Made by a program: the position numbers and the translations under genes. A stretch of 64,000 nt of DNA, from positions 37,433,703 through 37,497,702 of the forward strand of contig CP154954.1 in assembly GCA_039621445.1 (NCBI GenBank), in the 5' to 3' direction. The notes under the pieces were generated by a model. The model made no database searches and was not told the origin of the DNA. It was given only the letters and a program-made list of their open reading frames with translations. This document shows positions 11,778 through 24,567 of the stretch, piece after piece; the stretch's first letter is position 1; each line of letters begins with the position of its first letter. The stretch comes from Euglena gracilis. Its lineage: Eukaryota > Euglenida > Euglenophyceae > Euglenales.

Positions 11778-11840
11778 CCTTGCATGAATCATGACCACGA
11801 ATTTCAGGGCAGGCATTTGGCGGGCTCTGAACACGTTTTT

Positions 11841-13431
11841 AAACAAATTGTGGCTGAGCCCAGATTTCAGCCTGAAAACGTGTTCAGGGGGCCCCCTTCG
11901 GGGGCCCCCTGGCTGAACAGGATCAGGTGCTATGGGGGGTGCCTGCCCCTAGCACACCCCCCTGTGGGGTAGGCACCAGGGGGTTTTTTTAAGACCGGGG
12001 GGAGGGGGATCGGCACCCACCGGGTCTACCGCAAAAGTGGAATCCTAACTCCCCGGGCTCCAATAACCAGCCTCCGCGGAGGCTCCCGGAGGCTAAGGTA
12101 TCCAGCCTCCTCGGAGGCTCAAGGTAACCAGCCTCCGCGGAGGCTCCGAGGAGGTTCCTCGGAAGCTAGGGTAACCAGTTTTGCAGGAGCATGTTGAAAC
12201 ATTCTTCAATGTCAAACACGGTGACTGCACTCAGTGGCAGATCATCCGCTGCCCATTTGGACAGAGGGGAAAACAATCCACGGAGTAATTCACGGACTAA
12301 ATTCCCAGACTAACAGACGTAAAAAAAAATCACAGACTTTGGGAGGCAACTTAGAGTTTAAACCAAACCGAAAATGAATTTACTCAGCCAGAATAAATTC
12401 AGAATGACCTAAATTATCCAGAGGCCAAAATTGTACCCGAGATTGTGATACCACTGCCCCCCGGCCAGACAATTGCTTAAGCGCTGTCCCCCCCCCCCGG
12501 GGGGGTGGGTGACTGGTTTTTTCAGAGTGACTGACTGGTTTTGGGCCCGGACCCCCTCCCCCCCCCCCCCGGGGGGGTTGGCCAGGAGTGGGCAAAAGTG
12601 GCTTGAGTGACCCCGGCGCCGAAGGCGCCGGAAAATTTTTTTTGGCCTAAAATGGCCCAAAGTGACTGGAAAGTGGCCGTTTTTCTGAGTGGCCGACCCC
12701 CCCGGGGGGGGGGTAGTGACTGGCTGGTTTTTTGAAAATGAGTGACTGACTGGTTTTTAAAAAAAGTGGAGTGACCACCCCTCCCCCCCCCCCCGGGGGT
12801 CGGTAAGCAATTGTATGCCCCCGGCCCTGGGCGGAATATTGGCCATGCTAGTTCTGGAGGTCGGGCCGACCTCTGGAGGTCGACAGAAATGGCCACTGTA
12901 CCGCATTACCCCCCCCCCTTTTTCTATACACAAATTGTGGCTGAGCCCAGATTTCAGCCTGAAAACGTGACCCGGGGGGGAAGGGTTTTGGGGGGTGCAT
13001 GCTCATAGCAGGCACCCCCCTCCGACCCTGGCGCCGGGGGCCCGGAAACGGACATTTTGAATGAAAATTTTCTGGGTCCCCCCCCCCCCCCCCCGGAGGT
13101 GTGCCTGCTAGGGGCAGGCACCCTAGAGCACCCACCCCCCCCTCCCCTCCCCCGGTCGGTAAGCACAAGCATGATGGCTTCAGAACCCCCTCAAACTTTG
13201 ATGACTTGTCGGCCCAGGGAGTTATTTCCAAAATACATTTTTCCTTTCTGGCAGAGAGGTGCTCTTTTACAATCCTTTTTTTTGGTTTTGGGTCTGAGAT
13301 CAATATGCAAACAAAATGGGGCGGAGTTTCAATTTATCCCTAAACCCTGACATATCCTCCTGAAGAGGACAGGCTGCTTGTTTGAAACCTTGGATCATGC
13401 ATTTTTTGTTCATTTATCTACTTATCTGCAG
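11841..13431. other. repeat-filled stretch upstream of first visible LETM1-like exon
   Basis: Holds a CCTCCGCGGAGG cluster (12058-12180), a GTGACTGACTGGTTTT-containing unit at 12510-12780 that recurs at 21905-22160, the right half of a family D element (13015-13172) and C/G runs. No exon recognised; one or more 5' exons of the downstream gene may be hidden here. Confidence 0.4.
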
Positions 13432-16400
13432 ACAAGCACTGTGCTTCTTCTTACAAACAAAGAGCCAGTGGAATTGACTTCTGAGCTGCTGCAGAAGTGG
13501 AATGCAATCAAGGCCGCAAAGCTTTCTCCGGAAGAAGAGGTTTGTGAGTTATTGTTCTGAATTTCTCCTCTGTTCATTTCCACAATGGACAGGTGATGTT
13601 TCCTCACAGCTGTCGGCCCTCCTCCACCTCCAACTGCATTCGGAAACACTCCAACCTCAATTGCCTGCATTGTATTGCAAATGTGGTACCCAAAAACTGG
13701 CAAAAATGCCCATTTTTGGCCATTCTTGGGGTTTTTTGGGAGCAAAATCAGCCGAAAATGAATTTATCACCTCAATTCCACCTTGTCGTGCAGCGCCGGA
13801 GGAATTTTTTTCCAGTTGGGGGAACCTCCCCGGGGTCTAGCAAGTCCATTTTTCCCAGCGTCCAGCAGAATGGCCAGCCGGTGGGTCCTTAAGCAATAGG
13901 AGGAGGACATTGCTCAGGAGGTGTGCACAGGTTTTTGGGGCGAATTTTTTTTTTGGCCATGATTCCTCCGGTTCAGATCTGAAGCCGGTGCCTGGGACGC
14001 CAGTTCTGGCATCAGCTCGAACCGGTGTCCCAGGCACCTCCTTCATGCCCGAACCGGCGTCTGGGACACAGTTCTCGATATAATATTTGGGTGGAAGCGG
14101 AAAATAACTGGGTCATTTATGTGTGTTTTTTTTCCAGCTGTCCTCTGGGTGGGGGGGGGGCGAACCCGCATTCAATCGGTCTGAAAGACTTGTCAGTCAC
14201 TCCCAGGCACTGGCCAGCCATGTTGCTAGACAGTGAAGAAAAGCCACCAGGGCTGCACAGGAAGGCCTGGTGGGGGGGGGATGATTGGACCCCCCCCCCC
14301 ATCACCGTACAGCCCTGGGGAGGTCGGACTTCCCCCAACCACCACCACCCTGGGATTCCCGTAGAGCCTTGGGGGGCCGAATGGAAAAAAATCCTCCAGT
14401 GCTGTGCGCCAAGGTGGGAATGTTTTTTGGGGGGCTGATTTTATGTCAAGAACTGTTTTTGGGGCAAGAGTTTGGGGAAGCCCTGGCAGGGGTTTTTTTA
14501 GTCGTGGGCCGGTGGGGTGAAATTTTCGGCGCCAAAGGCGCCGCAAATTTTTGAAAAAGGTGCTTTTTTTTGGCATTTTTCGCGATTTTTGGCCATTTTC
14601 GGGGAAACCAGAGTGGGTTCATGGGACAGGGGTGGGTGGCCCCCCCCCCCTGGTGTTAAACCCCTGAGCCCCGGGGGGGTCACTTTCCATTTTCAAAAAC
14701 CGATCAGAGTTTTCAAATACCAGTCACCCACTTCAAACAACTCAAAAAATCCCCCTCCACTTTGGGGGGGTCGGACCAGACATCTCTTTAAGGTTTTGCA
14801 ACCCCCCCCCCAGGGGGGCGGCTGCAGCCAGCCCCGATTTGGGCCCAGCCGCAGCAGCCCCCTCCCCCCGGGGGGGGGGGGTGCTGCTAGCCCTAGCTAG
14901 CCAGCCCCTTTTTTGGGGGCCCAGCCCAACATTTTTTCGGCGCAAAGCGCCGAAATTTTTTGAAAAACTGTGTTCAAAAGTGGCCAAAAATGGGGTTTGG
15001 GGGCCGTTTGGGGCATTTTTGGGGGTTTCAGATGCATCATTTTTTCAAAACTGTGTTCTGCAGGTCATTTTTTTGGCATTTTTCCGATTTCAGTCCAGCT
15101 CGCCCCGGTTCGGGTCCAGCCGGGGCCCAGCCCCCCCCCCCCCCCGGGGGGGGGGCGACCCAGCCCAAATTTCTAGCCTTAGCCCAGCAACCCCCCCCCC
15201 CCCGAGTCCTTAAAGAGATGTATGGGTCGGACCCCTCCCTCAGGTTTCCCACATCACCATTTTGACCCACCACCCACAATCACACCCACAAGGTTTTTTT
15301 TGGCTTCCAATAAACCTTGCTCGGTGGTGTGTGGTGCGTGCAAGGAAGGGGGGAGTTTTTTTTTGAGCATCCGGAGTGTGGTGTGCATTGGGATTAGAAG
15401 TTCAAATGACATTCCCTTTTTCACAGAAGAAGGCTCGCAATGAAGCTCTCATTGAAGCATACAAAGAGCAAGAGTTGCATGGCGGACCGCACGTCAAGCA
15501 CATGCAGGGCTATGGGGTATCAATTCTCGTTTTGCAACTGCATTTCGGCAAATGCGATCAAAACACTCAATCAAAGAGATCCCAGATTTGTGCCAGTATT
15601 TTGCCCACCACGCAATATTAAGCCCCTCCTGGCTGCATGTTTGAGCAGCATTTCAACGCCTTTAGGGTTTGCATTTGAACAAAATTGTAATCCCTGTTGA
15701 GCTTTGGGGGGTTCGGAGTTTTCCCCTTTTTTTCGCAACAACTCTGAATTTCATATGATTGCTCTGCACAACATTTCTCACCGCCACAGATCCCTTCTGA
15801 TACTCCTCTCCTTGGGGAGAACGCGAAAGGTGATCAGTACACCCAGCCACCTGAAAGCGCCTCAATTCCCCTGGAGCAATTGGAATGGACTGGCGATACT
15901 GTCTTCGTATGATCCTTTCCCAGAGATTCATTGTTGCGTGGTTGTGTGGGAGAGGCTCTTCCAAAAAAACACGGCCAAAAATGCCCATTTTTGGCCATTT
16001 TTGGGATTTCTTTTGGGAGCAATTCAGTCAAAAATGAATTAAAAACCTCATTTCCACCTGGGCGCGCAGCACTGGAGGAATCCCCCCCCAGTCGCCCTGG
16101 GGGGAGCAGACTTCTTTTTAAGGTGGTGCACCCCCGCCCAGGGGGTGCTATGGGCAGACAGGGGGGTAAATCCCCCCAAATAGTATTGCACCCGCAGCTC
16201 TATTGGACGGCCGCCTCCGGCGGCGGGGGGGTGCAGCACTATTTGGACCCGCAGCACTATTGGACTGGGTGCCTCTTAGTCCCGGCCTATCACCACAGAC
16301 ACCCTTTTGTCTGCTCAATGTCCCCCTCTGAGGCTAGTGAGGTCGTGTGGTTCATCTTCGGACAACTTCTGTGAGTTGCTCGGGTGGGAATTTGCCCCCT

Positions 16401-19400
16401 TTCCCCTCTCTGCGGATTAAAAAAGGTGCCTGCAGTAGGCTGCACCAGCTTCTACGCATTTCACATTGCTGTGATTTGGGGGGGTGCAGCACTATTGGAC
16501 GCTCGCTTCATCCGGCTGGGGTTGCAGCACTATTTGGACCCACAGCTCTATTGGCCCCGCAGCATTATTAGGGGGGGGGGTTAGGACCACTTTCGACCGC
16601 GGGGGGGGGGTCGGGTTTTGGGGTGGGTGGTGTTTCAGCACCCCCCCCCTCCCCGACGCCACAGGCGCCGGGGCCCGAAAATGGCCATTTTCAAGGGAAA
16701 TTTGCCTGGCATTGGGGTCCAAACCCCCCCAAAGCACAAGGCACCCCCGTCCCGCCCCCCAGATGCTAAAAAGAAGCCTGGGGGGTCCCCAGGGGGGTTT
16801 CTACCTCGAGCCCAGCGTTTGATGTGAGGAGGTTGTTCGGCGTGCAGGTGGGGGGGTGTCCCCCCAGGGGTCCGGCTTCCCCCAGCTGCTCTTATATCGA
16901 ACCCTGCCCCCAAGGGGGTGGGTGGATGGGTCAGGGTCCCTCTTTCCCAGGTCCTAAAATTTTTCTCCCCAAGTTCTAAAAAGCTTCCTGGGGCTCTGGA
17001 ATGAGAAAATTGAAGGAGTTGGCCGTTTGAGGTTTCCCCAAAAACAAATCATCATCTATGAAAAATAATTCAGAATCTTTAAATGGAAATTTTCTTCTTT
17101 TTTAATCTTGTTCCCTCAGATTCCCGCAGAATACCGAACAGAAGTGGAGGATTGGGGCCGAGAATTGACAAAGTTGGCAAACCAGTTCTTGCTTCTTCCG
17201 TGGCGGTTTGGTGTGCTCTGCCAGCTTTGGTTCATCTTCTCAGTGCATTATTTTTTTCTGTTTCTTTGTTCAACCCTTCTTCTGATGTGCCGACCAGGCT
17301 TGTGCTTAGTCGGGTGCCTACCCCACGGGGGGGGGGTGGGTGCTAGGGGCAGGCACCCCATAGCACCCGATCCGCCCCCCCCCCCCGGGGGGGTAGGGTT
17401 TCGGGGGTGCATGCCCCTAGCAGGCACCCCCCTCCGACCCCGGCGCCAAAGGCGCCGGGTGCCCGGAAAAGGCCATTTTCAATGAAAATTTTCTGGGTCC
17501 GGCCCGGACCCCTATCCCCCCCCGGGGGGGGGTGTGCCTGCTAGGGGCAGGCACCCTATAGCACCCACCCCCCCCTCCCCCCCCCCCGGTTGGTAAGCAC
17601 AAGCATGGTGCCGACACCCCGGGGGTCCGACCCCCCCCACCTGCCCTTTTATTGAATGTGGGTTGGTCTGGCACAGGAACCGATGCAGGGTGAAATTTTG
17701 CTCTCCAACACTTTGCACAAGGATTGCACCAGAATTTTTTGTTGCTTTTTGGCAGAAGACTGCCAGAAACACACGTTCAACGTTTTGCTCCGGGATGCAC
17801 CACATTCAGCCACTCTGAGAATTTTTTTTTCAGCGGACCATCGGGTACCCCAGTAACTCTTTTCATTTCACCCAGTTGGTTGTCGACAGAGGCTTGCTAA
17901 GGCCGGAGGGCACCCCAGGGTCCAGCCAGCATTTTCATTCCAACCCAAATCAAGCAGGGTTGGATTTACCGGGCGAAGCTTTTGAGATGAAACCCCTCGA
18001 CCCTTTTGTGTACACCCTTTTGGTAAATTTGTTTTTGTGGTTTTTTCTGCATTTTTCCTAGCGCCTTTTGGTTGTTGTTTTTTGCTGGAGAATTCTTTGG
18101 CTTTGAAAAAATCCTCGTTTTGGCCTCAGTTCTCCCCCGAGGCTGAGGATTTTATGAACCCTTTCCCTGTTGGGACCAGGCTTCTGCTTAAGGGATTGCA
18201 GTGACCCCCCCCCCCCATTTAAACCGACCCCCCTTCTAAACCGACCTACCCTTCCAAACCGACCCATTGCAGAATTTCAACCAAAAACAGAAATAAACCG
18301 ACCCATGGCAAATTGGATGACAAACATGCACAACATATTGGAAGCCGCCAACAGAAAGAGCGTCCATGCTCATTGAATGGTTATTATTGAAGACCCAAAA
18401 TTAGGATTCGACACCCAAAATTAGGCATTTGCGTCCAAATTTTGGAGTTTGCGCCTCAAATTGGGCATTTTCCTCCGAAAATTTGGTGTTGGCACTCAAA
18501 AATTACAAAATTAGACATTTTCCACCTAAAATTTGAAGTTTGCACCCAAAATTAGGCAGTTTGCCACCAAAAATTGGATATTACACCCAAAAGTCAGCAT
18601 TTGCCCCCGAAAATTAAGAAATTGCATCCCAAATTAGGCATTTGTGACTGAAAGTTAGGAATTGGCCGACCAAATTGGGCATTTGCCAATTGAAATCGCT
18701 TGCTAACATCAACCCGCTTCCGTCATGCCGTCGGCCAGCCGTCGGCCAGCCGTGTGCTCCCCCTGAAACTGACCCCCCGTCTAAACCGACCCCCTCCAGG
18801 ATTTCCGCCAACCCAAAAGTCCTAAACCGACGGGTCGGTTTAAATGGGGGGGGTTTACCCCGGGGGGGGGGGGGGGGCTGGACTGCAGCTAGTCCAAATT
18901 TGGTTAGTGGGATTTCTAGCAGACCCCCCCCCCCGGGGGGGTCTGCTAGCAGGGCTAGCTAGTGGAATTTTTTGTCCAGTGACCGGCGCGAAGTGCCGGA
19001 ATTTTTGGGGGGACCCCCAAAAATGGCCAAAAATGCCCGTTTTTGGCCATTTTTTGGGAATTTTTGGAACAAAATCAGCCCAAAACCTCTTAAAAACCTC
19101 ATTTCCACCTCGGCGCGCAGCGCCGGAGGAAAATTTTTTTCCAGTTGGGGGGACCCCGGACCCCCCCCCCCCGGGGTCTAGCTAGTCCATTTTTTCCAGT
19201 GTCTAGCTGAGTGGCCAGCCAGTACCCCCCCGGGGGTCCAGACTGGGAAGCAAGACTGAGACGCCTGACCTTTTTTTGTCTGTTTTTTCTTATTTCAGCC
19301 AGTTCCTTCTCCCAGCCAGGGTGTTGCTGACAGAATTTGACCTGGTTGCCTGCCTGGGAAGGCACCAGGGTTCGATATAAGGAGGGCGTACATGGTTTAG

Positions 19401-22400
19401 GTGGGGGGGGGTGCCCCCCTCCGCCCCCCCCCCCCCCCTCCTGGCCCGCAGGGGGGGGTCCGGACCCCCCCCCCCCACCTGCAAGGGGGGTCCGGACCGA
19501 CCCTCGGGGGCAAAAATTGACCCCCCCAAAAAGGGTCAATTTTTTCCTCCGGCGCTTCGCGCCGAAAATTTTTTGCATTTTTGGCACATTTTTGCCCAAA
19601 AAGTGCCCAAAATGGCACTTTTGGTCGTTTTGGGGGCTGGTCAGGCCGACCACCTGGACCAGGGCCATTTGTTTGATATTTAACCCCCCCCGAGATGTTT
19701 CCAAGTTTGTCCAACTGGTCAGAATTGTCAGAAAAAGTATAAACCGGAGACAGAAATTTCTGGCCACGAAAAAATTTGCTGATGCCGTGTGGAGGCCATA
19801 GAAAAAATTGTGCACACAAGGATTCACCAGCTGAACTCATGTGTTTTGACCAATTTCCAATTTTTTTTGAATATGGAACATTTTTTGACATTTTTGAGTA
19901 CCTTCCAATGTGTTTTTTATGCATTTTGACCTGAATTAACAGAAATTGACAAAAAATTTTCAAGGGGGGTAAAAATGCGAATTTCTGGGGGTCGGCCCGA
20001 CCTGGTCAGCCGGACCCCCAGGATGGCCACCCCAGGAATCTGCCTTGGGAAACCCTGGTTGTCAACATGGAGAAAATGGTTGAGCCAGCCGGAGAAAAAT
20101 ATTTGATCAACAAAAATCAAAAGCCATATTTTGTGGTTCTCAAATTTTGGTGTTTCTTCTCATTTCATTTTGCCATTTGTGTCTTACAGTGTCCAATGCA
20201 TGGAATCAGCGCCGCCTCGTCTCTTGGTTTGAAGAGATCTTGCAAGAAGATGCGGTCTGTTGCGTTAACGCGGCGGGGAGTGTTATTCTCTTTTGTTTTG
20301 TATTTTTGTCTCAGGCAAAAAGGTCTATTGTTGTCCACCCACCTCAGCCCAAGATTCTTTTCAAGGAACCACCTCCCCCCCTGTTGTTGACATGGTGTGT
20401 CGTTGACAACCCCTTGTCAACGGCATTTTTCTGAAATATAAGTTTTTCTTTGCATTGGCCAGCCAAGACACTTCAAAATTGTGTCGGATCTTCTTGCCAG
20501 GCATGGCTTTGAATGTTGTCCCTTCGGTGATTTGGCACAATATGAGAGGTCCAATGGTGCAATTGTGGAGGACAATTGCTGCTGGCGCGGTCTATTATTT
20601 TTATGCTACCGTGCCGTTGACACACGTGTCGTTGACACCCCCCCCCCCTGGGGAGAAATTGCACCGTGCAATTTTTGCAATTTTGTGCAATTTTCAATTT
20701 TCCTGAAATGTGCATTTTTTTGCAATTTTGTGCAATTAATTGCACATGGCCCAGGATATTTTGTTTTGGAAAATGTCAGTTTTTGATGCAATTGGTTACC
20801 TTTTTTTTGTTTTTTTGCTTGTTTTTTTTTCAGGATAATATCTTTTGTTGCCCTGAAAAAAAATGTTTTGTGTGCTTTTTGCCCATTTTTGTTGAGAAAA
20901 ATTTTATCATGCCTAGAAATCTTTGTTTTTTGTTTTGGGTTTTTCTGTTTTTTTTTGCCAGGGATCATGGCATTCCTGTTTTGATTTTGTTTTTTTTTTT
21001 TTTTCATTTTTTTTGTATTTTTGACTTGTATTTGAACAACGTTGTGGCCAGAAGAAACCCTGTCAATTCTGTTTTTATTTGATTTTAAGGATTCCTGGCG
21101 GCATTTTTGCCACCTGTGGGGACAATGCCGTTTGATTTTGGGCAGTTGTGCAAGGGCATTTTGTTTGAAATGTAGTTTTCAATTTGATTTGACCTGTTTT
21201 TTGCTGGGAAACTGATGTGGGTAGTGAAAATTTCGTTTCAAAGGCTGTTTATTGTTGGTTTACTCGGTGTGCAAACCCGATCTCGCTGTCATTTCTGGAT
21301 GTTCTTGACAAAGGAGCAAGATGATTTTCCAAGTAGGTGCACATTTTTTTTTGCATTGTTAGTGCGCATGTGTGGTGCCAAATCTAAAGCCAAATTAAGT
21401 TTTGCCAAACGCCCCCCCACCCAGATAAAAAAGGAGAAGTAGATTTTTGTACAGGAAAAACACCCTAAGTTCATTGCTGGCACCAAATTTTGCTTCGGGC
21501 TCACCATCATGCTGGGCAGAGAAAAATGGTTCATTTTGGTTGTTTCATTGTTTAGGTTCAACCCAGGGTTCGGTGAAAGGAGGGGGTGTGGGTTGGAGGA
21601 TGGGAGGGGGCACCACTCCCCTCCTGGACCGGAAGGGGGGGGACACCTGCCCATTTCAGACCCTGCTGCCACCCCTTTGACGACGGGCTGCCTTTAAACC
21701 GAACCCTGGAAGGATGGCATTCCTGGCATTTTTCATCCACACAAGAAAAATGGGAAATTTGATGTCGATTGGCCACCGCAGTTGTCGCCAGGGTTTGATA
21801 GGCGTATATGGTTTAGGTGGGGGGGGTGTCCCCCCCCCCCTGGGGTCCGGACCACCCCCCACCTGCCAGGGGGGTCCGGACCAGACAATTTTTTAAGCAC
21901 TGTCCCCCCGGGGGGGTGACTTGGTTTCGGGCCCGGACCCCCCCCCCCCCGGGGGTCGGCCAGGGGTGGGCAAAAGTGGCTTGAGTGACCCCGGCGCCGG
22001 GAAATTTTTTTGGCCTAAAATGGCCTAAAGTGACTGGAAAGTGGCCGTTTTTCTGAGTGGCCGACCCCCCCCCCCCGGGGAGGTAGTGACTGACTGGCTT
22101 CCCTAAAAAGTGACTGACTGGTTTTTCAAAAAGTGGAGTGACCCCCCCCCGGGTCGGTGAAAAAATTGTATGGTCCGGACCGCCCCCGGGGGGCCAAAAA
22201 GGTCAATTTTTTCCTACGGCGCTTTGCGCCGGAGTTTTTTGGTAATTTTCTGCCATTGACGTGATGAAAAAACATTATATGCTGCTTGCGCTTTGATTTC
22301 ACTGGATGTCAATTTTTGGGCCCGGCGCAAAGCGCCGGGCCGAAAATCGGTCACCCGGACCGCGCCACTGTTTAGGTGGGGGGTGTCCCCCCCCCACCCC

Positions 22401-24143
22401 CCCCTCCTGGCCCGGACCCCCCCACCTGTTCTTATATCGAACCCTGGTTGTCGCCCAATGCCCAATGCTTTTTTTTCTCAACAGCTCATTGCCAAGGAAG
22501 GTGGTGTACAGGCTCTGAGTGATGACGAGTTGAAGGTTGCATTGCTTGATCGGTGTGTTCGCCCTGTTCCTTCATTGACAAGAAGCGCCAACTCCTGCAG
22601 AGCCAGGGCATTGCCAAAGAAAATTTGACTCACCCCAGGGGGGGTCCAGCCAGACAGCAGCCTTTTTCCAGCCCAGACCCCCTCCCCCAATCAACGAGAT
22701 TTATTTATTTCTGGCCGGATGGTAACGGATTTTTCCTTGGTCTGAAGGGGGCGGGGAGGCGGGGTCCAGACCCCCAAGTTCGTGCCCTTGGTGGCAGGCC
22801 ATAGCGGTTCTGTTGACCTTGGTCATTTCACTGTCGATCCTAATCTCCCCCCCCCTTTGGACCGAGGGGGGGTCCGGGATCCCCCCGGTAACCCAATATT
22901 TTTTCCTGCGCTTGAAAGATGAAAAATCTGGCTGTATGTTTGACCGATCTTTAAAAAAACAGTGTGTGAAAACGCGATTTTTTGGGGCTTTTTTTAAGGT
23001 ACAAGAAATTCTCCGCTTTGCACCAGAAAATTTCTGCACAGGGGGGGGGGCTGGTCCGACACCCCCCTTCTTTTACTGAGATGCACAATTGGCTTTTGGA
23101 AGGGTGTAATTGGGCCGAAAATGGGCAACAAAAGTGCTGGACGGCAAAATATTTTATGTAGAAAATGCAAAAATATGCAAAAAAATTCAAACATATGGCA
23201 ACCAACTACAAAAAATATTGCAAAAAGATGCAAATTTCGGGAAAAGCCGATTATGCAAAAAAATGATTTTTTTGCATTTTTTGCATAAAATATTTTGCCC
23301 TGGAAATTTTTTTTGATCTTAGGCAGCAAAGCTCTGTTATATTCCTGCTTTTTCTCAGGTTTTTCATGCAAGTTGCATTTTTTTGCATTTTTTTGACTTG
23401 CATAATTTGAAGGGCCCAGTTGCATTTCCCCCCCCCCTGATAATTGGCAGTGTTTGGCATTTTTTTGCAGTTTTTGATTTTTTGGCACCTGGTTGGACCC
23501 CACAGTCGAGCACAGTTCGAGCCTTGGGACCCGCATCCTTTTTCCAGCCAGCCCAAATCTTCCAGCTTCTAAGTGCCACCCTGGTGGGAACAGGGCCAGG
23601 GCATTCCCGAGCAATGCCGTTGCTGGTTCGGCGGTCCTCTGGATCCATCCATCCATTGCTTTCTCACAGAGCGGTGATTCGTTGTGATGAAGAGCTGACT
23701 CGAGGTGATATGGAGGCCCGGTACAAGGAGATCTCTTGGTTGATGTCATTGCGGAACCCATTCATCGTGTTGGCTTGGCAAACAGGTGTCCACTGTCCAT
23801 CCTCCGTCTTTGAGCACACAAAACCCGAGAATAGTTTTGGGGTAAGCATATGCCCGACCTGGGGTTTTGGAGTGGCCCGCACAGCTGTGTCATCGCCAAA
23901 GGTGTTGGAGTCGGTGCCATGCCTCTGGCGCGCGCAGGGTATTACCGCAGCACTTATTCTCCCGAAGACGACCTTCCCGAGGCCTCCATCCTGCCCAAGC
24001 TGAACCGCACCGTCCTGGACGTGGACGTGCACAACGAGCTCGCCCCGGACCACCCCGAGAAGCCCCTCCCCAGGGTGCATCCTGCCCTGTACCCGAACTC
24101 CCACCTCGCCCTGGCCAAGGAGGTGGCCGTCTTGGCGAAGTAG
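13432..24143 (+). CDS. LETM1-like mitochondrial inner-membrane protein, eight exons (5' end missing)
   Basis: Exons 13432-13539, 15427-15516, 15790-15906, 17120-17210, 20190-20254, 22485-22552, 23670-23785 and 23902-24143 (stop TAG) each sit between AG and GT and join in phase (0,0,0,1,0,2,1). The joined peptide has a charged, probably helical start (LSPEEE, then KKARNEALIEAYKEQEL). It continues into a region matching the LETM1 ribosome-binding-like domain: LTKLANQFLLLPWRF, NQRRLVSWFEEILQEDA, then LIAKEGGVQALSDDEL. In LETM1/Mdm38 proteins these correspond to the segment before the family's EGVDSLS...EL signature. The family acts in mitochondrial K+/H+ or Ca2+ exchange and ribosome docking. 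The last exon is strikingly GC3-rich (VLDVDVHNELAPDHPEKPL). The transmembrane segment expected upstream was not found, so 5' exons are missing or unrecognised. The acceptor at 23901 (CCAAAG) is weak and was chosen to keep phase. Confidence 0.65.
17295..17607 (+). repeat. TIR element, family D, in intron 4
   Basis: The best-preserved copy: CAGGCTTGTGCTTAGTCGG at the left and GTTGGTAAGCACAAGCATG at the right, with the GCTAGGGGCAGGCACC arms and GGCGCCAAAGGCGCC hairpin inside. It starts ~85 bp after exon 17120-17210 of the LETM1-like gene. Confidence 0.8.
18392..18690 (+). repeat. degenerate ~26-bp minisatellite
   Basis: About a dozen variants of ACCCAAAATTAGGCATTTGC in tandem with drifting spacing. 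No frame is conserved between units. Confidence 0.7.
19366..19665 (+). repeat. family C element, left part
   Basis: Begins CAGGGTTCGATATAAGGAGG and continues through GGTGGGG, CCGGACCGACCCTCGGGGG, a GGCGCTTCGCGCC hairpin and TGGCACTTTTGGTCGTTTTG, then stops without the right terminus. Confidence 0.7.
22160..22447 (+). repeat. family C element, right part
   Basis: Contains the GCCCGGCGCAAAGCGCCGGGC hairpin core (21 bp in the strand, here cited as GGCGCAAAGCGCC), ACCGCGCCACTGTTTAGGTGG and the right terminus TTCTTATATCGAACCCTGG. A copy of the left end lies at 21797-21895, so this may be one element disrupted by an insertion. Confidence 0.6.
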
Positions 24144-24410
24144 AAGCGGGAGACAGGCTGGATTTTGGGCAATGATATTGGGCAAGCCACCCCCCCCCCC
24201 AGGGTATTAAGTTAATGTTGGTTTTCAGGGGGGGGGGTCAGGGGATCTGAGGGAGCTCCCCCTTTTCCCCTCTTCGGACTGGGGTGTCCACAGACTTCTT
24301 CCGGCGCTTCGCATCCCTTTATGCCAAGGAACATGAAAAATTTTGGTCCCTGTTTGACCGGGGTTTCAAAAAAATTAAAAAAATTGCGAGAAAATGCAAT
24401 TGAAAGTGCA

Positions 24411-24503
24411 CTGCTGTAAGGGGCACCTGGCCACTCACCACACAGCAAGCTGGGCCAGAAGCTAACTTAGCGCAGGCCATAACAACAGACAAGAAGCCTC
24501 ACT
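24411..24503 (+). repeat. family E repeat, partial diverged copy
   Basis: Matches 5480-5575 and 46690-46790: CTGGCCACTCACCAC, GCTGGGCCAGAAGC and GACAAGAAGCCT in the same order, with scattered substitutions. Confidence 0.65.
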
Positions 24504-24567
24504 CCCCCGGGGGCAGGGCAGAATGGGAATCGGCTGAACATCCAGGGTGGCAGGTGGGGGTGGGGCC

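Larger units (their letters stand above)
9766..11840. mobile_element. TIR-bounded element carrying a recombinase-family fragment (copy 1)
   Basis: The ends 9766-9814 and 11790-11840 are ~49-bp inverted repeats that differ by one 2-bp indel (core GCCAAATGCCTGCCCTGAAA). Inside, on the minus strand, lies the N-terminal part of a protein clearly related to the one at 49.39 kb. A 63-bp tandem repeat sits beside it, and the right half is occupied by a second inverted-repeat element (10645-11777). The pairing of long TIRs with this protein family recurs at 48.9-50.8 kb, which is why I treat both as copies of one mobile family. This copy is clearly defective. Confidence 0.6.
13540..23901. other. seven introns of the LETM1-like gene, filled with repeats
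   Basis: Intron lengths run from ~0.1 kb (last) to ~3 kb. They hold family D (17295-17607) and family C pieces (19366-19665, 21797-21895, 22160-22447, and a terminus near 16895), a minisatellite (18392-18690), a T-rich stretch (20640-21070), and many C/G runs. No separate gene was recognised inside them. A family C terminus ends about 40 bp before exon 6. Confidence 0.5.

Noticed and set aside
19099-19827. 242- and 188-residue minus-strand ORFs
   Set aside because: They run through family C repeat sequence; the same frames recur at every copy of that repeat.
20455-20706. Open frames with protein-like composition in intron 5 of the LETM1-like gene
   Set aside because: Two different frames look equally plausible, there is no acceptor at the start, and the segment does not extend LETM1 homology.
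22994-23761. 255-residue minus-strand ORF
   Set aside because: Antisense to exon 7 of the LETM1-like gene and built largely from (GCAAAAAA)-type low-complexity DNA.
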